From NCBI RefSeq assembly GCF_900102915.1, contig NZ_FNGG01000006.1, forward strand, positions 61,932-125,931: DNA of 64,000 nucleotides, read 5' to 3'. The notes under the pieces are model-generated. The model was not told the origin of the DNA, did no database searches, and saw nothing but the letters and a program-made list of their open reading frames with translations. The translations under genes were made by a program, and so were the position numbers. The stretch comes from Salinimicrobium catena. GTDB taxonomy: Bacteria > Bacteroidota > Bacteroidia > Flavobacteriales > Flavobacteriaceae. This document shows positions 28,229-38,030 of the stretch, one piece after another; within the stretch, counting starts at the first letter, position 1; the number at the start of each line of letters is the position of its first letter.

Positions 28229-29835
28229 AGAGAGAGAATGTCAAATTTTAATTCAAGCGGTTTTAGATTTTTAAGGAGTAGTGGGATCAGGTTTTCCCCG
28301 TACTCCAGGTAGAATTCAGAAAAATTCTGATGCCGCTCCTGCAGGCCTTTATTCGGAAAAAGCTCATTTTGCAAGGCCGCGATACGGCTTACCTCATCTT
28401 CAAGTTTCTTTTTCTGTGCCTTGAGCAGTCTTTTTTCAAGATTTTCCAGCCCCTTCAGCTGTTTTACCTCCTGGGCTTTTACCGCCCCAAGAAAGGACTT
28501 ATCGGTTTTTTCAGCAACTTCATAGAGTCCCTGAAATTGATTTACCAGATGCTCTTTTTGAGGGGAAAGGTCAATGTCTATATTCGATATCTGTCGTACC
28601 TTTCTGTTGATGAGTTCGTGGTTCTTCAGGAAAAGTTCGGGAATGGAAATATTGAGCTTTCGTCTTTTTTGGTCCTGCTTTTCGGTTTGAATTAAAACTG
28701 AATTCCGCAGCAATAGAATGGGAAAAGGCACTTTTTGCTGTTCAAAATATTCCTTCAGCTCGAACCAGTATGCCAGCTCGCCGCCACCGCCAATATAACA
28801 GAGGTTAGGCAGTACCACCTCCTGGTACAGAGGCCGCATCAATACATTGGGACTAAATTTTTTGGGCTCCCGCTCCAATAGTTCGAGAATTTCCTGCCTG
28901 CTCCAGGTGATATCCTGGTCATGCACGAAATAATTTCCATCCTTTTCAATAATACGTTCCCGAAGCCCTTTTTCAAGGTAGAACAGGTTGATCTCCCGCG
29001 GATTCACCTGTACCGAATAACCTTTTTTTTCCAAAGCTTCAGCACTGGAAACACTTGCTTTGCAGGAGGATTTCTCAAGCAGCTCCTGCTGCATGTGCGG
29101 TACGAACTGCTTTTTCAGCTTCCTGTTGTGCCCATCGAGGATCACCAGGCCGTATTTTCCGAAGAGTTCATTGGCCAAATACCGGGTAGCTGCCGCGAGA
29201 TCATCATGCTCCAGGTAAGCTTTTTTAAACCACTCCTTCAGCTGCCTCGCATTTGCCGTATCGCCTATTTCGGCGCTGAAAAGTTTAAAAACATCCTCCA
29301 GCCCGGCGGTAGGCAGTTCTCCCACAGCCCCTCCTCGCTCTTCAACGGCAGGAAGATTCCACTGGAATTTCTTTCCGTGAACGTTGAAGAAATTGATCTC
29401 TTCAAAATCATGATCTTCCGTGGCCATCCAGTAAACAGGCACGAAATCATGATCTGGATATTTTTCCTTTAGTTCCTGAGCAAGATTTATGGTGGTGACG
29501 ATCTTGTACAGAAAATAAAGCGGGCCGGTAAATAAGTTCAGCTGATGACCGGTAGTAACCGTAAAGGTGTTGTCTTTGCCCAGTAATTCTATATTCTTTA
29601 AGGTAGCTTCGGAAGCTGGGACCTTTTCATACTGCTCCTTTAAAACAGCAACCAGCGTTTCCCTTTTGCCGTTTTTATTGAAAAACTCCTTTTTTTCCTC
29701 CAGTTGCTGCCCGAAATTTCCGATCTCGGGAAAGCGGCTGTAAAAAGGCTTCAAAGTGCTTTTTTGGGCCAGGTAATCTGTTATGAGAGAGGAAAAATAA
29801 TTAGTGTCGGAATAGGAAATGGTGTCAGTTGACAT
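28225..29835 (-). CDS. bshC: Bacillithiol biosynthesis cysteine-adding enzyme BshC
   Basis: The last step of bacillithiol synthesis: adds cysteine to glucosaminyl-malate. At 536 residues it is within family range. Blocks visible are 'TVTTGHQLNLFTGPLYFLYK', 'DFVPVYWMATEDHDFEEIN', 'ILDGHNRKLK', 'VLMRPLYQEVVLPNLCYIGG' and 'ELAYWFELKEYFE', plus a long coiled coil toward the C-terminus (about 400-500). Bacillithiol is the common low-molecular-weight thiol of many Bacteroidota. bshA and bshB are not in the window. It is transcribed on the minus strand, divergent from the M14 peptidase, with the PLP decarboxylase coupled downstream. Confidence 0.95.
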   Translation of the reverse strand: MSTDTISYSDTNYFSSLITDYLAQKSTLKPFYSRFPEIGNFGQQLEEKKEFFNKNGKRETLVAVLKEQYEKVPASEATLKNIELLGKDNTFTVTTGHQLNLFTGPLYFLYKIVTTINLAQELKEKYPDHDFVPVYWMATEDHDFEEINFFNVHGKKFQWNLPAVEERGGAVGELPTAGLEDVFKLFSAEIGDTANARQLKEWFKKAYLEHDDLAAATRYLANELFGKYGLVILDGHNRKLKKQFVPHMQQELLEKSSCKASVSSAEALEKKGYSVQVNPREINLFYLEKGLRERIIEKDGNYFVHDQDITWSRQEILELLEREPKKFSPNVLMRPLYQEVVLPNLCYIGGGGELAYWFELKEYFEQQKVPFPILLLRNSVLIQTEKQDQKRRKLNISIPELFLKNHELINRKVRQISNIDIDLSPQKEHLVNQFQGLYEVAEKTDKSFLGAVKAQEVKQLKGLENLEKRLLKAQKKKLEDEVSRIAALQNELFPNKGLQERHQNFSEFYLEYGENLIPLLLKNLKPLELKFDILSL

Positions 29836-29949
29836 AGAATTATTTTGAGAAGGTAAAGATACCGATTATTATATTTTTTGAAGAGAATTTCAATTAATTC
29901 CCGCCCGTATGCTACCTTTACCTGCTTAATTCTGAATTTCGATTAGTTT

Positions 29950-32451
29950 ATGAAAAGAACGGTCGGCTTTTTAGCAGGTATTCTGGCTTGTGCCAGTAGC
30001 ATTTTTGCACAGCAATCTCCACAGGAGTTTTTAGGGTATGAAATAGGCACCCATTTTACCCGGCATCACAAAATAGTGGATTACTTTGAACATGTCGCTG
30101 AAGCCTCACCGCTTGTGGAATACCACACCTACGGGGAGACCTATGAAGGCAGGCCACTCACTTACGCGGTGATCTCTTCGGAAGAGAACCTGAACAACCT
30201 GGAAGCCATCAGGGCAAACCATCTTCAAAATGCCGGAGTAATTTCGGGAGCTTCGGGAAATTCAGATAAAAAAGCCATTGTCTGGCTGAGTTACAACGTT
30301 CACGGCAATGAAGCTTCGAGTTCAGAAGCCGCCATGCTTACCCTTTATGAATTGATAACTTCGAAAAAGGACTGGCTTGAAAATACGGTGATCATCATGG
30401 ATCCAGTGGTGAATCCTGACGGAAGGGACCGGTATGTGAACTGGTACAAGCAGGTGAAAGCCACCCCTTACAACACCGCCCCCATGGCAAAAGAACATAT
30501 GGAACCCTGGCCGGGAGGGCGTCCAAATCATTATCTTTTTGACCTTAACCGTGACTGGGCATGGGCCACACAGGTAGAGACCCGGGAAAGACTTGAGGTG
30601 TACAATCAATGGCTGCCGCATGTGCACGTAGATTTTCACGAACAGGGTATTGACGACCCTTACTATTTCGCCCCGGCCGCAGAACCTTTTCACGAGGTCA
30701 TCACTCCTTTCCAGAGGGAGTTCCAGACAGAGATCGGGAAAAATCACGCCCGTTACTTTGATGAACAGGGCTGGTTATATTTTACAAAAGAAAGATTTGA
30801 CCTGCTTTACCCCAGCTACGGGGACACCTATCCCACCTATATGGGCGCCATAGGAATGACCTACGAGCAGGCAGGTCATGGCCGTGCCGGGCTGGGGATA
30901 GAAACTTCTGAAGGTTATGTGCTTACCCTGGTAAATCGTGTAGCCCATCACCATACCGCAGGAATGTCTACTATTGAGATCGCTTCAGGAAATGTGGACA
31001 GGCTCAATACTGAATTCAAGAAATTCTATACGAACTCAAAATCCAGCCACAAGAATTACGCTTTGAAAGGAGAGCCATCAAAAATAAAGGCCGTAAAAGA
31101 CCTTCTTGACAGGCATGAGATCTCCTACGGAATGGCTAAAAAAGGAAAAGTAAGAGGTTTTGACTACACCAAAGGCAAGAACGCCGAGTTCTCTGTAGAT
31201 GAAAAGACGCTTATCGTGCCCACAGATCAGCCGAAAGGGAAGATGGTGAAAGTGCTTTTTGAGCCATCAACAAAGCTGGTGGATTCTCTTACATATGATA
31301 TAACCGCCTGGAGCCTGCCTTATGCCTATGGTCTGGAGGCTGTGGCAACCAATCAAGAGATCGCTGGAAGCAACAGTATTTCCGAAGATAAGATCACGAA
31401 TACTGCAACCCCTACTGGTGCGGGATATATTACTGTCTGGAACGGTATGAAAGATGCCCGGTTCCTTTCGGCCCTTTTACAGAACGGCTTCAAGGTAAGG
31501 TTCACCGAAAATGCCATCCGTACTGCAGAAAAGGAATTCAGCGCGGGCAGTTTGGTGATCACTAAGAGTGACAACCGCAGGAAAGAGGGATTTGACCAGC
31601 AACTTGTTGCACTTGCCGATCAATACGGGCAGCAACTCACTTCAGCAGCTACAGGATTTTCTATGGAAGGTCCCGATTTTGGTTCCTCTCAGGTAAGGAT
31701 CATCAACAAACCAAGAATCGGTGTGGTGCGTGGAGAAGAGACTTCTTCTCTGAACTACGGGGAGATATGGTACTTTTTTGAACAGGAGTTGAATTATCCG
31801 ATCACTTCAATTGGAAGCAGCTATTTTTCAGATATTGATCTGTCCAAACTCGATATTCTTATACTTCCCTCAGGAAACTACTCAGAAATCCTGAAAGAAG
31901 ACAAGCTGGAAAGACTTTCCGGCTGGATCAAAAACGGCGGAAAGATCATCGCCCTTGGAAGTGCTTTGGACCTGTTTGCCGGCAAAGAAGGTTTTGACCT
32001 CAAGAAGAACGAGCAAGCTAAAAAAGACAGCCTGCAGCAGGGGAACCTTATACCTTACGCTCAAAGGGAACGGGAAAGTATAAAGGAATTGATCACCGGA
32101 AGTATTGTAAAGACAAAAGTTGACAATACTCACCCACTGGCCTTCGGCTATGATGACACCTACCTTAGCCTGAAATTGAGCAGTGACAGCTACGCTTACT
32201 TAAATGAAGGTTACAATGTGGCCTATTTGGGCGAAAAGCCAGAGATCGTTGCCGGTTTTGCGGGAAGCGATGCAAAATCAGGAATAGGATCATCTCTTGT
32301 TTTTGGAGAACATCCCATGGGCCAGGGCAGCATCATTTACATGGTAGACAATCCGCTGTTCCGCGGGTTCTGGGAAAATGGAAAGCTTTTCTTTGTCAAT
32401 GCGATCTTCTTTGTTAATAACGACGACTACCGCCTGGAGTTGACGCATTAG
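29950..32451 (+). CDS. Secreted M14 family zinc carboxypeptidase
   Basis: An 833-residue exported peptidase. It has a signal of about 20 residues ('LACASSIFAQ') and then a catalytic domain. The first zinc ligands are His118 and Glu121 in 'NVHGNEASSSEA', and the third is His230 in 'HVDFHEQG'. Substrate-binding 'NPDGRDR' and 'DLNRDWAW' are present, and the probable catalytic Glu is in 'MTYEQAG'. The C-terminal 350 residues include a class I glutamine-amidotransferase-like segment ('RIGVVRGEETSSLNYGEIWYF' through 'KNGGKIIALG'), typical of this large Bacteroidota M14 group. There is no T9SS C-terminal domain. It is probably periplasmic or outer-membrane associated in peptide scavenging, and is monocistronic. 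Confidence 0.9.
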   Translation: MKRTVGFLAGILACASSIFAQQSPQEFLGYEIGTHFTRHHKIVDYFEHVAEASPLVEYHTYGETYEGRPLTYAVISSEENLNNLEAIRANHLQNAGVISGASGNSDKKAIVWLSYNVHGNEASSSEAAMLTLYELITSKKDWLENTVIIMDPVVNPDGRDRYVNWYKQVKATPYNTAPMAKEHMEPWPGGRPNHYLFDLNRDWAWATQVETRERLEVYNQWLPHVHVDFHEQGIDDPYYFAPAAEPFHEVITPFQREFQTEIGKNHARYFDEQGWLYFTKERFDLLYPSYGDTYPTYMGAIGMTYEQAGHGRAGLGIETSEGYVLTLVNRVAHHHTAGMSTIEIASGNVDRLNTEFKKFYTNSKSSHKNYALKGEPSKIKAVKDLLDRHEISYGMAKKGKVRGFDYTKGKNAEFSVDEKTLIVPTDQPKGKMVKVLFEPSTKLVDSLTYDITAWSLPYAYGLEAVATNQEIAGSNSISEDKITNTATPTGAGYITVWNGMKDARFLSALLQNGFKVRFTENAIRTAEKEFSAGSLVITKSDNRRKEGFDQQLVALADQYGQQLTSAATGFSMEGPDFGSSQVRIINKPRIGVVRGEETSSLNYGEIWYFFEQELNYPITSIGSSYFSDIDLSKLDILILPSGNYSEILKEDKLERLSGWIKNGGKIIALGSALDLFAGKEGFDLKKNEQAKKDSLQQGNLIPYAQRERESIKELITGSIVKTKVDNTHPLAFGYDDTYLSLKLSSDSYAYLNEGYNVAYLGEKPEIVAGFAGSDAKSGIGSSLVFGEHPMGQGSIIYMVDNPLFRGFWENGKLFFVNAIFFVNNDDYRLELTH

Positions 32452-32535
32452 GATCTCAAAAATCCAATTTTGGAAGTAATTACTAAATTGTAAATTAGGG
32501 AGTATTAAAATGCGCCCTAATTTTATATCCAACCT

Positions 32536-33486
32536 ATGATACTAGACATACTACTTATACTTGCTGGTTTTGCCGCCCTTATCTACGGCGCGACAAAACT
32601 GGTGGACGCTGCGTCCAGCCTGGCGGCAAAAATGGGAGTTCCCAGCATCGTCATTGGATTGACCATAGTGGCTTTCGGAACCTCGGCGCCGGAGCTGGTG
32701 GTGAACGTCTTTGCCGCCGTTTCAGGAAGCACCCAAATGGTATTGGGAAATGTGCTGGGAAGTAATATTTTTAACGTTCTCGCTATTCTGGGAATTTCCT
32801 CTATAATCTATCCCCTCACCGTAAAGACCAACACCACCTGGATCGAGATCCCGCTCAGCCTTTTGGCTGCCATTTGTGTTTTTGTGATAGGAGCCGATTA
32901 CTTGCTTGATGGGCAGGAAAATCTCATCTCCCGGTCTGATGCCATTACTTTACTATTGTTCTTCCTCATTTTCCTCGTGTATAACCTGTTCACTGCCAAA
33001 AGCGGTGCCGGCGAGGAGGAGATAGTGACTGAAGAATACAGTACAGGAAAAGCTGTTCTTTTTATCGTTTTTGGCCTGGCAGGATTGATCGTTGGAGGAA
33101 GGCTTATCGTAACCAGTGCGGTAAGCATTGCAGAAGTAATAGGGATCTCAGAACGAATTATAGGTCTTACCGTGGTTTCTATAGGAACTTCACTTCCCGA
33201 ACTGGCCACCTCGATCATAGCAGTTAGAAAGAAGAACGTGGACATTGCCATAGGAAATGTGGTAGGTTCTAATATCTTCAACATCTTTTTCATCCTGGGA
33301 GTTTCCGGAACGGTGATGCCGCTGACCATAGACGAAAATGCCTTTTTTGACATTACTGTGAATATTGTTGCCGGACTCCTGTTGTTCCTTTTTGTCTTTA
33401 CCGGCAAAGGAAGACAGCTGGAACGATGGGAGGGAATCGTTCTCCTGGGTTCATATATAGCTTATCTAATGTACCTGGTTATTTGA
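32536..33486 (+). CDS. Calcium/sodium antiporter (CaCA family)
   Basis: A 316-residue inner-membrane antiporter with about ten membrane helices in two inverted halves. Each half carries the alpha repeat with the ion-coordinating Glu: 'VAFGTSAPELVVN' in the first and 'VSIGTSLPELATS' in the second. Each is followed by 'GNVLGSNIFNVL' or 'GNVVGSNIFNIF'. These are hallmarks of the YrbG-type K+-independent Na+/Ca2+ exchangers. The central cytosolic loop is short and acidic ('GAGEEEIVTEEYS'). It stands alone, followed by a terminator. Confidence 0.93.
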   Translation: MILDILLILAGFAALIYGATKLVDAASSLAAKMGVPSIVIGLTIVAFGTSAPELVVNVFAAVSGSTQMVLGNVLGSNIFNVLAILGISSIIYPLTVKTNTTWIEIPLSLLAAICVFVIGADYLLDGQENLISRSDAITLLLFFLIFLVYNLFTAKSGAGEEEIVTEEYSTGKAVLFIVFGLAGLIVGGRLIVTSAVSIAEVIGISERIIGLTVVSIGTSLPELATSIIAVRKKNVDIAIGNVVGSNIFNIFFILGVSGTVMPLTIDENAFFDITVNIVAGLLLFLFVFTGKGRQLERWEGIVLLGSYIAYLMYLVI

Positions 33487-33527
33487 TCGACCACATTTAA
33501 GGCAGGAATTTATATGAGCAGATGAAT

Positions 33528-33560
33528 TATCCGCAGACAGTCCCCTGCGGATATATTTTT
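33528..33560 (+). terminator. Terminator between the antiporter and the TolC gene
   Basis: A nine-pair stem (TATCCGCAG with CTGCGGATA) and eight-base loop are followed by a T-rich run. It lies between two convergent genes. Confidence 0.75.
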
Positions 33561-33596
33561 TGACCACAGGAAATCCTAACATTTTTTCCTTTTACC

Positions 33597-35000
33597 TTAG
33601 TCGATGATTGGCGGTGCAACACCCAGGCTCCTGAAAAGTTCTGCCCTGGCAACAAGGTATTTTGTTAGCAGCTCATTTTGTTTGAGCCTTGCCTCTATCA
33701 ACTTGTTCTCCCTTGAATTTATCAGAAAAAGAGAGCTTTCACCAAAGCTGAATTTGCGTTCTTCAGCTCTAAGAAGTTCCCGGTAATTAGCGACCATCTG
33801 TTCACTAAGACTTATCTGTTCCATATAAGACTCCAACTCCTGCAGAAGACCATCTATCTTGTTTTCTATTTCCCTGCGACTCAGCTCCAGCTCAAGAGAA
33901 GCATCCTCCAGTTTAAATTTTGCCAGCTTTAACTCTCCGCGCTCCTTCCGCAGAAACAGCGGAAAACTGAACTTTAGACCAGCTTTATAATTTGAGGTGT
34001 CATAGTTATTAATAGATTCCGGCTCAGGAGTTATAAAATTGTATTCCAGATCAACCTTGGGAAGCAAATTGTTCATCTTGAGCCTTCTTTCTACTCTTAA
34101 AGCTTTTAACTTTGCTTCCATGGCCTGCATTTTAGGATGGTCTTCAAAGGAAAATTCCTGCATCCACTCCCCTGCTCCCATCTCATTTGGATATTCCTGT
34201 AAAAAATCCGCTTCAGGAACAGTGGTTGGCTGTAATTCGACAGGCACGTTGTTTTCCAGCCAAAGAAAATTTGAGACCTGCAGCTTCTGCTTTAGAAGCT
34301 TCACCCTTGTTTGTTCCAATTGTAGTAATCTGTCCTGCAAAGCTATTCCCGCTTCAACAGTATCTATCGCCGCGATCTCACCCGTAGCTGCACTGCGGCT
34401 AATTCCCTGAAAACGTTGCCTGGCGTTAGCCACAAAACCTTCATAGATCTCCAACTCCCTGTGCAGGCGAGCCCACTTCAGGTAAGCCTCTGAAGCTTCA
34501 AAAAGAACGTCGCTGACCATTAGATCCCTTTCCGCCTGAGTTTGCTCTCTCAAGGCTTTAGCTGATTTTAATACCGCCCTCCTCTTATCCATGATCAATC
34601 CTTGCGCTGCAGATAATGAAATTCCTGCACTAAAAAGTCCTTCTGGCGGAACTGTACGCTCCGGGTTTAAATATAGACCTTCGTTTTGCTCAAAACCTGC
34701 CTTAAGCTCCAGGCCGTACCAGGTGGGTATTTTAAAGGTGGAATTCAACAGATCATAATACTCTGTACCTTTAAATTCTTTACGGCTATAATCAACTTCC
34801 AGTTTAGGATCAAATGCGCCTCTTGCCCTTAGAAGTTCTGCCTCTCCCATTTCAAGCTGAAGATCGGCCTGACTCACCACAGGGTGGTATTTCTTAACAT
34901 AGGCTAAGTACTCAGGATAGCTTAAAACCTGTTGGCCGGTTTCCTGCCCGGTAGTAATAAATGCCTGCAACAGTAAAATTAAAGATAGGTAAAACCTCAT
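33597..35000 (-). CDS. TolC-family outer-membrane channel
   Basis: A 467-residue outer-membrane efflux protein: signal ending 'AFITTGQE', then two structural repeats of long alpha-helical hairpins with 'LRARGAFDPKLEVDYSRKEF' and, in the second half, 'RVERRLKMNNLLPKVDLEYNF'. The pattern of a beta strand with 'GLKFSFPLF' next to long coiled coils is that of the TolC family. It is the last gene of the TetR-ABC-HlyD-TolC operon, and its start overlaps the HlyD stop by four bases. It would form the outer-membrane exit duct. Confidence 0.88.
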   Translation of the reverse strand: MRFYLSLILLLQAFITTGQETGQQVLSYPEYLAYVKKYHPVVSQADLQLEMGEAELLRARGAFDPKLEVDYSRKEFKGTEYYDLLNSTFKIPTWYGLELKAGFEQNEGLYLNPERTVPPEGLFSAGISLSAAQGLIMDKRRAVLKSAKALREQTQAERDLMVSDVLFEASEAYLKWARLHRELEIYEGFVANARQRFQGISRSAATGEIAAIDTVEAGIALQDRLLQLEQTRVKLLKQKLQVSNFLWLENNVPVELQPTTVPEADFLQEYPNEMGAGEWMQEFSFEDHPKMQAMEAKLKALRVERRLKMNNLLPKVDLEYNFITPEPESINNYDTSNYKAGLKFSFPLFLRKERGELKLAKFKLEDASLELELSRREIENKIDGLLQELESYMEQISLSEQMVANYRELLRAEERKFSFGESSLFLINSRENKLIEARLKQNELLTKYLVARAELFRSLGVAPPIID

Positions 35001-36355
35001 TTCTTCTGCTTTTCCTGGTTTTCAACAACGATCTCGGGCTGGTAAAAATCTGGTGGAAACCCGTTAAGATTTCTCCATATCTCATACCAAATAGGTACCT
35101 CGTCAAGCAATGCCAGAGTGGTTGCTCCAGAACCAATACGGACACCCTTTGGCCACGGTTCTTCCTCGGGATCGGGAGCCAGGAGCACCCGGTACTTCCC
35201 ATTTTCACTAATGAAGTTGTCAACTGCTACGATTCTGGCTCCATAAGTCCCATAAGACAGATTTTCCCATCCGCTAAAGACAATAGAAGGCCAACCGTCA
35301 AATTGGACGCGAACCCTTTCGCCTTTATGCAAAAGGGGTACATCAATTGGCTTAACATATGTTTCTACAGCCAGTTCAAAATCTGCCGGCATGATCTCCA
35401 CCAATTTTTCCCCTTCCTTAAAGGTCTCACCCAAACCGGCTTTTAAAGCCTTGTTTATATATCCTTTTTGTGGTGCCAGTATATAATACATCTGGTTGCG
35501 AATAGAGTAGTTGCTATAGTCATTCTGTAATTTGCTCACCTGGGCCGCAGCATCATATTGATTGGAGCGTGCTGTATGGAGGTCACTCTGTGCCTTTGAG
35601 ACTTTGTCGCTGTATTCGGCTCCGATCCTATTGATCTCAAGTTCAGCATTAATAACCTCGTTTTTGCTGGCCAGCAACTTGTTTTCCTGGGAGATAAGTT
35701 TAGCACGGGCATCCTGGAGTTTTTGTCTTTTCTCTTCCACATCAGGTAAGGCTTTTAAACCTTCCTGCTGTAGTTGTTGAGTACGTTCAAACTGTGCCTG
35801 GGCAATATCAAGGTTTGACCTTGCAGCCTCCAGATCTATGCTATCACTCTCTACCTTGAGCTTTGCCTGCCTTAGTTTGTTCTGGGCCTGTTGAGCCTTT
35901 AAAGCTCTTTCTTCTCCCAAGGCCTGTATTTGAGCTGAAAGCGCCGTGATTTTTTCACTGTATGAATCAACTGAACCAGATTTAGCTTCCAGTTGCTCAG
36001 CAGTACGCTCCACCAACAAGGGATCAAAATACTCTCCTTTCACTTCAGAAATGTGTAGAATAGTATCCCCTTTCTGCACGTATTCCCCTTCCTGCACATA
36101 CCACTTTTCAATCTTTCCTGGAATGGGAGATTGGATGGTTTGGGGCCTGTGTTCAGGCATTAATGTAGTGACGTACCCTTTTCCGCTAACGTTCTGGGTC
36201 CAGGGAAGGAAAAGGATGACCAACAGGAATAGGGATATTCCCAGTAAGAACCTGTTAAAATACTTATAGTGCCTTTTGTGGAGTGCCTTTTTACCAGCTT
36301 CAAAATTCTCAAGGTCTATCCTGTTCTCTAATGAATATTTTGAAATATTAAGCAT
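34997..36355 (-). CDS. HlyD-family membrane fusion protein
   Basis: A 452-residue periplasmic adaptor. One N-terminal membrane helix ('FLLGISLFLLVILFLPW', about residues 36-52) is followed by a split biotinyl-lipoyl-like domain ('QSPIPGKIEKWYVQEGEYVQKGDTI' region), a long coiled-coil hairpin (about 120-290, many Gln and Lys), and the second lipoyl half with 'ILAPQKGYINKALKAGLGETFKEG'. A beta-barrel end domain contains 'KGERVRVQFDGWPS'. It joins the inner-membrane ABC protein to the TolC channel. The ends overlap both neighbours (4 and 8 bases), giving a tight operon. Confidence 0.9.
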   Translation of the reverse strand: MLNISKYSLENRIDLENFEAGKKALHKRHYKYFNRFLLGISLFLLVILFLPWTQNVSGKGYVTTLMPEHRPQTIQSPIPGKIEKWYVQEGEYVQKGDTILHISEVKGEYFDPLLVERTAEQLEAKSGSVDSYSEKITALSAQIQALGEERALKAQQAQNKLRQAKLKVESDSIDLEAARSNLDIAQAQFERTQQLQQEGLKALPDVEEKRQKLQDARAKLISQENKLLASKNEVINAELEINRIGAEYSDKVSKAQSDLHTARSNQYDAAAQVSKLQNDYSNYSIRNQMYYILAPQKGYINKALKAGLGETFKEGEKLVEIMPADFELAVETYVKPIDVPLLHKGERVRVQFDGWPSIVFSGWENLSYGTYGARIVAVDNFISENGKYRVLLAPDPEEEPWPKGVRIGSGATTLALLDEVPIWYEIWRNLNGFPPDFYQPEIVVENQEKQKK

Positions 36356-38030
36356 GTTCTAATCCTATTGTTTCTTTTATCCTTCCGTTTTCAAGCACAA
36401 TTCGTTTTGTGCACACCTTCTCCCAAATTTTATTTTGACTAGCCACCAAAATGGACCAGCTGTGCTTTTCTTCAGAAACGTAATCCACTATCCTCTCAGC
36501 TTCTTCTTTGTTGAATAGTTCAAGAGGTTCTTTTAACACTAATAGGTCAGGTTTCTTTAGTATCGCCCTTGCCAGGATAATTTTCTTCCTTTCCAGGTTT
36601 GAAATGAACTTTCCTTCAGGGTAGATCATGCTTTTGAGGCCATTGGACTGCTGCCTTAAGAACTGGGAAAGCCCCAGAACTTTTAAAACTTCGAGAACCT
36701 CTTTCTCAGTTATCCTCGCATCTCCAAAAGTCAAATTTTCCAGCAGGCTTCCTTCAAAGGGCACTTCTTCGGGAAAGAACACTCCTACACGACTTCGAAA
36801 CTCGTTGATCTTGATATTTTTGATGGAGAGGTCATTGATGTAGATATTACCCGAAGAAGCTTCAGTTACACCGCTTATCAATTTTAAAAGACTGCTTCTT
36901 CCACTGCCATTACTGCCATCCAGAATGATCCTTTCTCCAGGCAAGATCTTGAGGTTGATATCCTTTAATACGGTTTTACCTGTATCTTCAGAGAGAAATC
37001 CGACATCAGACAATTCAATTTGAAGAGGTTCTCCTTCAGGAAGTTTGTTCTCTGACTCCTGTTTTTCTATTCTGAGGTCTAAAACCTGTCCCAGTTTTTC
37101 CAAAGAAGTGAGTGTATCATAGACAGAATTCAGACCTTTGGTCAATTTCTCTACAGAGCCCATGATCAAAAGGATAATGATCTCTGCAGCTACGAACTGT
37201 CCAATATTCATTTCCTGGTTAAGCACCAGCATTCCCCCCACAGCAAGAAGGCCACCGGTTACAAGGACCTTAAAGATTATCATTTTTATGTATTGGATCT
37301 TCAGGATGCCAAAATGCTCTTCACGTGCCGTCAAATATTTTGTGGTATACTTATCATTTTTATCCAAGGAGATGCTCGTATCTCCGGAAAGTTTAAAGCT
37401 TAGAAGTGACCTTGCTACCTCCTGCAGCCAATGTGCCACCTTATACTTACTTTTAGATTCATCAAGGCTGGTCTCCATACCCTTTTTGGCTGTAAACCTG
37501 AAGACCAGGTAGATCAAACCTACCAGGAGAAGGCCAAAAATGATAAAGACCGGATGGTACAGCGATAAAAGGATCAACCCGAATAAGATCTGAATCAAAG
37601 CAGCAGGGAAGTCCAGCAACAATTTAGCAACTCCCTTTTGAACCGAAAGAATGTCAAAAAATCGGTTAGCCTGCTCTGGCGGATAAGAATTTTTGAATTC
37701 ATTCATTTTTATCTTCGGAAAACGAAAAGCAAAATCAAAGGAAGCCCGGGTAAAGATCTTTTGCTGAAGGTTCTCTACGATCCTTAGCTGCATCAGCTCC
37801 AGAATACCTACAAACCCCACTGCAATAGTCACCAGCACCACCAGGATGATCCAGGAGGTACTAACCCTTCCTCCCTGAATGAAGTTAATAATAGCTTGAA
37901 TTCCCAGCGGAACAGACAGGTTAAGCAGTCCGGCAAATATTGCATAATAAAAGGTCTGTAGTATGTCTTTACGGTCAAGACTAAGAAGCCTGTATAAACG
38001 CTTTAAGGGTGAAATTGATTCTTTAGCCAT
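36348..38030 (-). CDS. ABC transporter (TMD-NBD) with degenerate nucleotide-binding domain
   Basis: A 560-residue half-transporter: about six membrane helices (residues 20-300), then a nucleotide-binding domain from about 335. The fold is that of HlyB/MsbA-type exporters. Most catalytic sites are altered. Walker A is 'GSNGSGRS' with Arg378 in place of Lys. The Q-loop position is Pro420. The LSGGQ signature is replaced by 'ISNLE' (476-480). Walker B is 'LLVLKE', with Lys500 in place of Asp but Glu501 kept. The H-loop His is Gln532. ATP may bind weakly or not at all. The gene is otherwise intact and in a conserved-looking operon, so I do not call it a pseudogene. The transported substrate is unknown. 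Confidence 0.85.
   Translation of the reverse strand: MAKESISPLKRLYRLLSLDRKDILQTFYYAIFAGLLNLSVPLGIQAIINFIQGGRVSTSWIILVVLVTIAVGFVGILELMQLRIVENLQQKIFTRASFDFAFRFPKIKMNEFKNSYPPEQANRFFDILSVQKGVAKLLLDFPAALIQILFGLILLSLYHPVFIIFGLLLVGLIYLVFRFTAKKGMETSLDESKSKYKVAHWLQEVARSLLSFKLSGDTSISLDKNDKYTTKYLTAREEHFGILKIQYIKMIIFKVLVTGGLLAVGGMLVLNQEMNIGQFVAAEIIILLIMGSVEKLTKGLNSVYDTLTSLEKLGQVLDLRIEKQESENKLPEGEPLQIELSDVGFLSEDTGKTVLKDINLKILPGERIILDGSNGSGRSSLLKLISGVTEASSGNIYINDLSIKNIKINEFRSRVGVFFPEEVPFEGSLLENLTFGDARITEKEVLEVLKVLGLSQFLRQQSNGLKSMIYPEGKFISNLERKKIILARAILKKPDLLVLKEPLELFNKEEAERIVDYVSEEKHSWSILVASQNKIWEKVCTKRIVLENGRIKETIGLEHA

Noticed and set aside
28921..29472. 183-residue frame antisense to bshC
   Set aside because: Overlaps conserved BshC blocks; no independent support.
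36348..38030. Calling the degenerate ABC gene a pseudogene
   Set aside because: The frame is full length, with overlaps to neighbours preserved and Glu501 kept. The changes look systematic rather than random decay.
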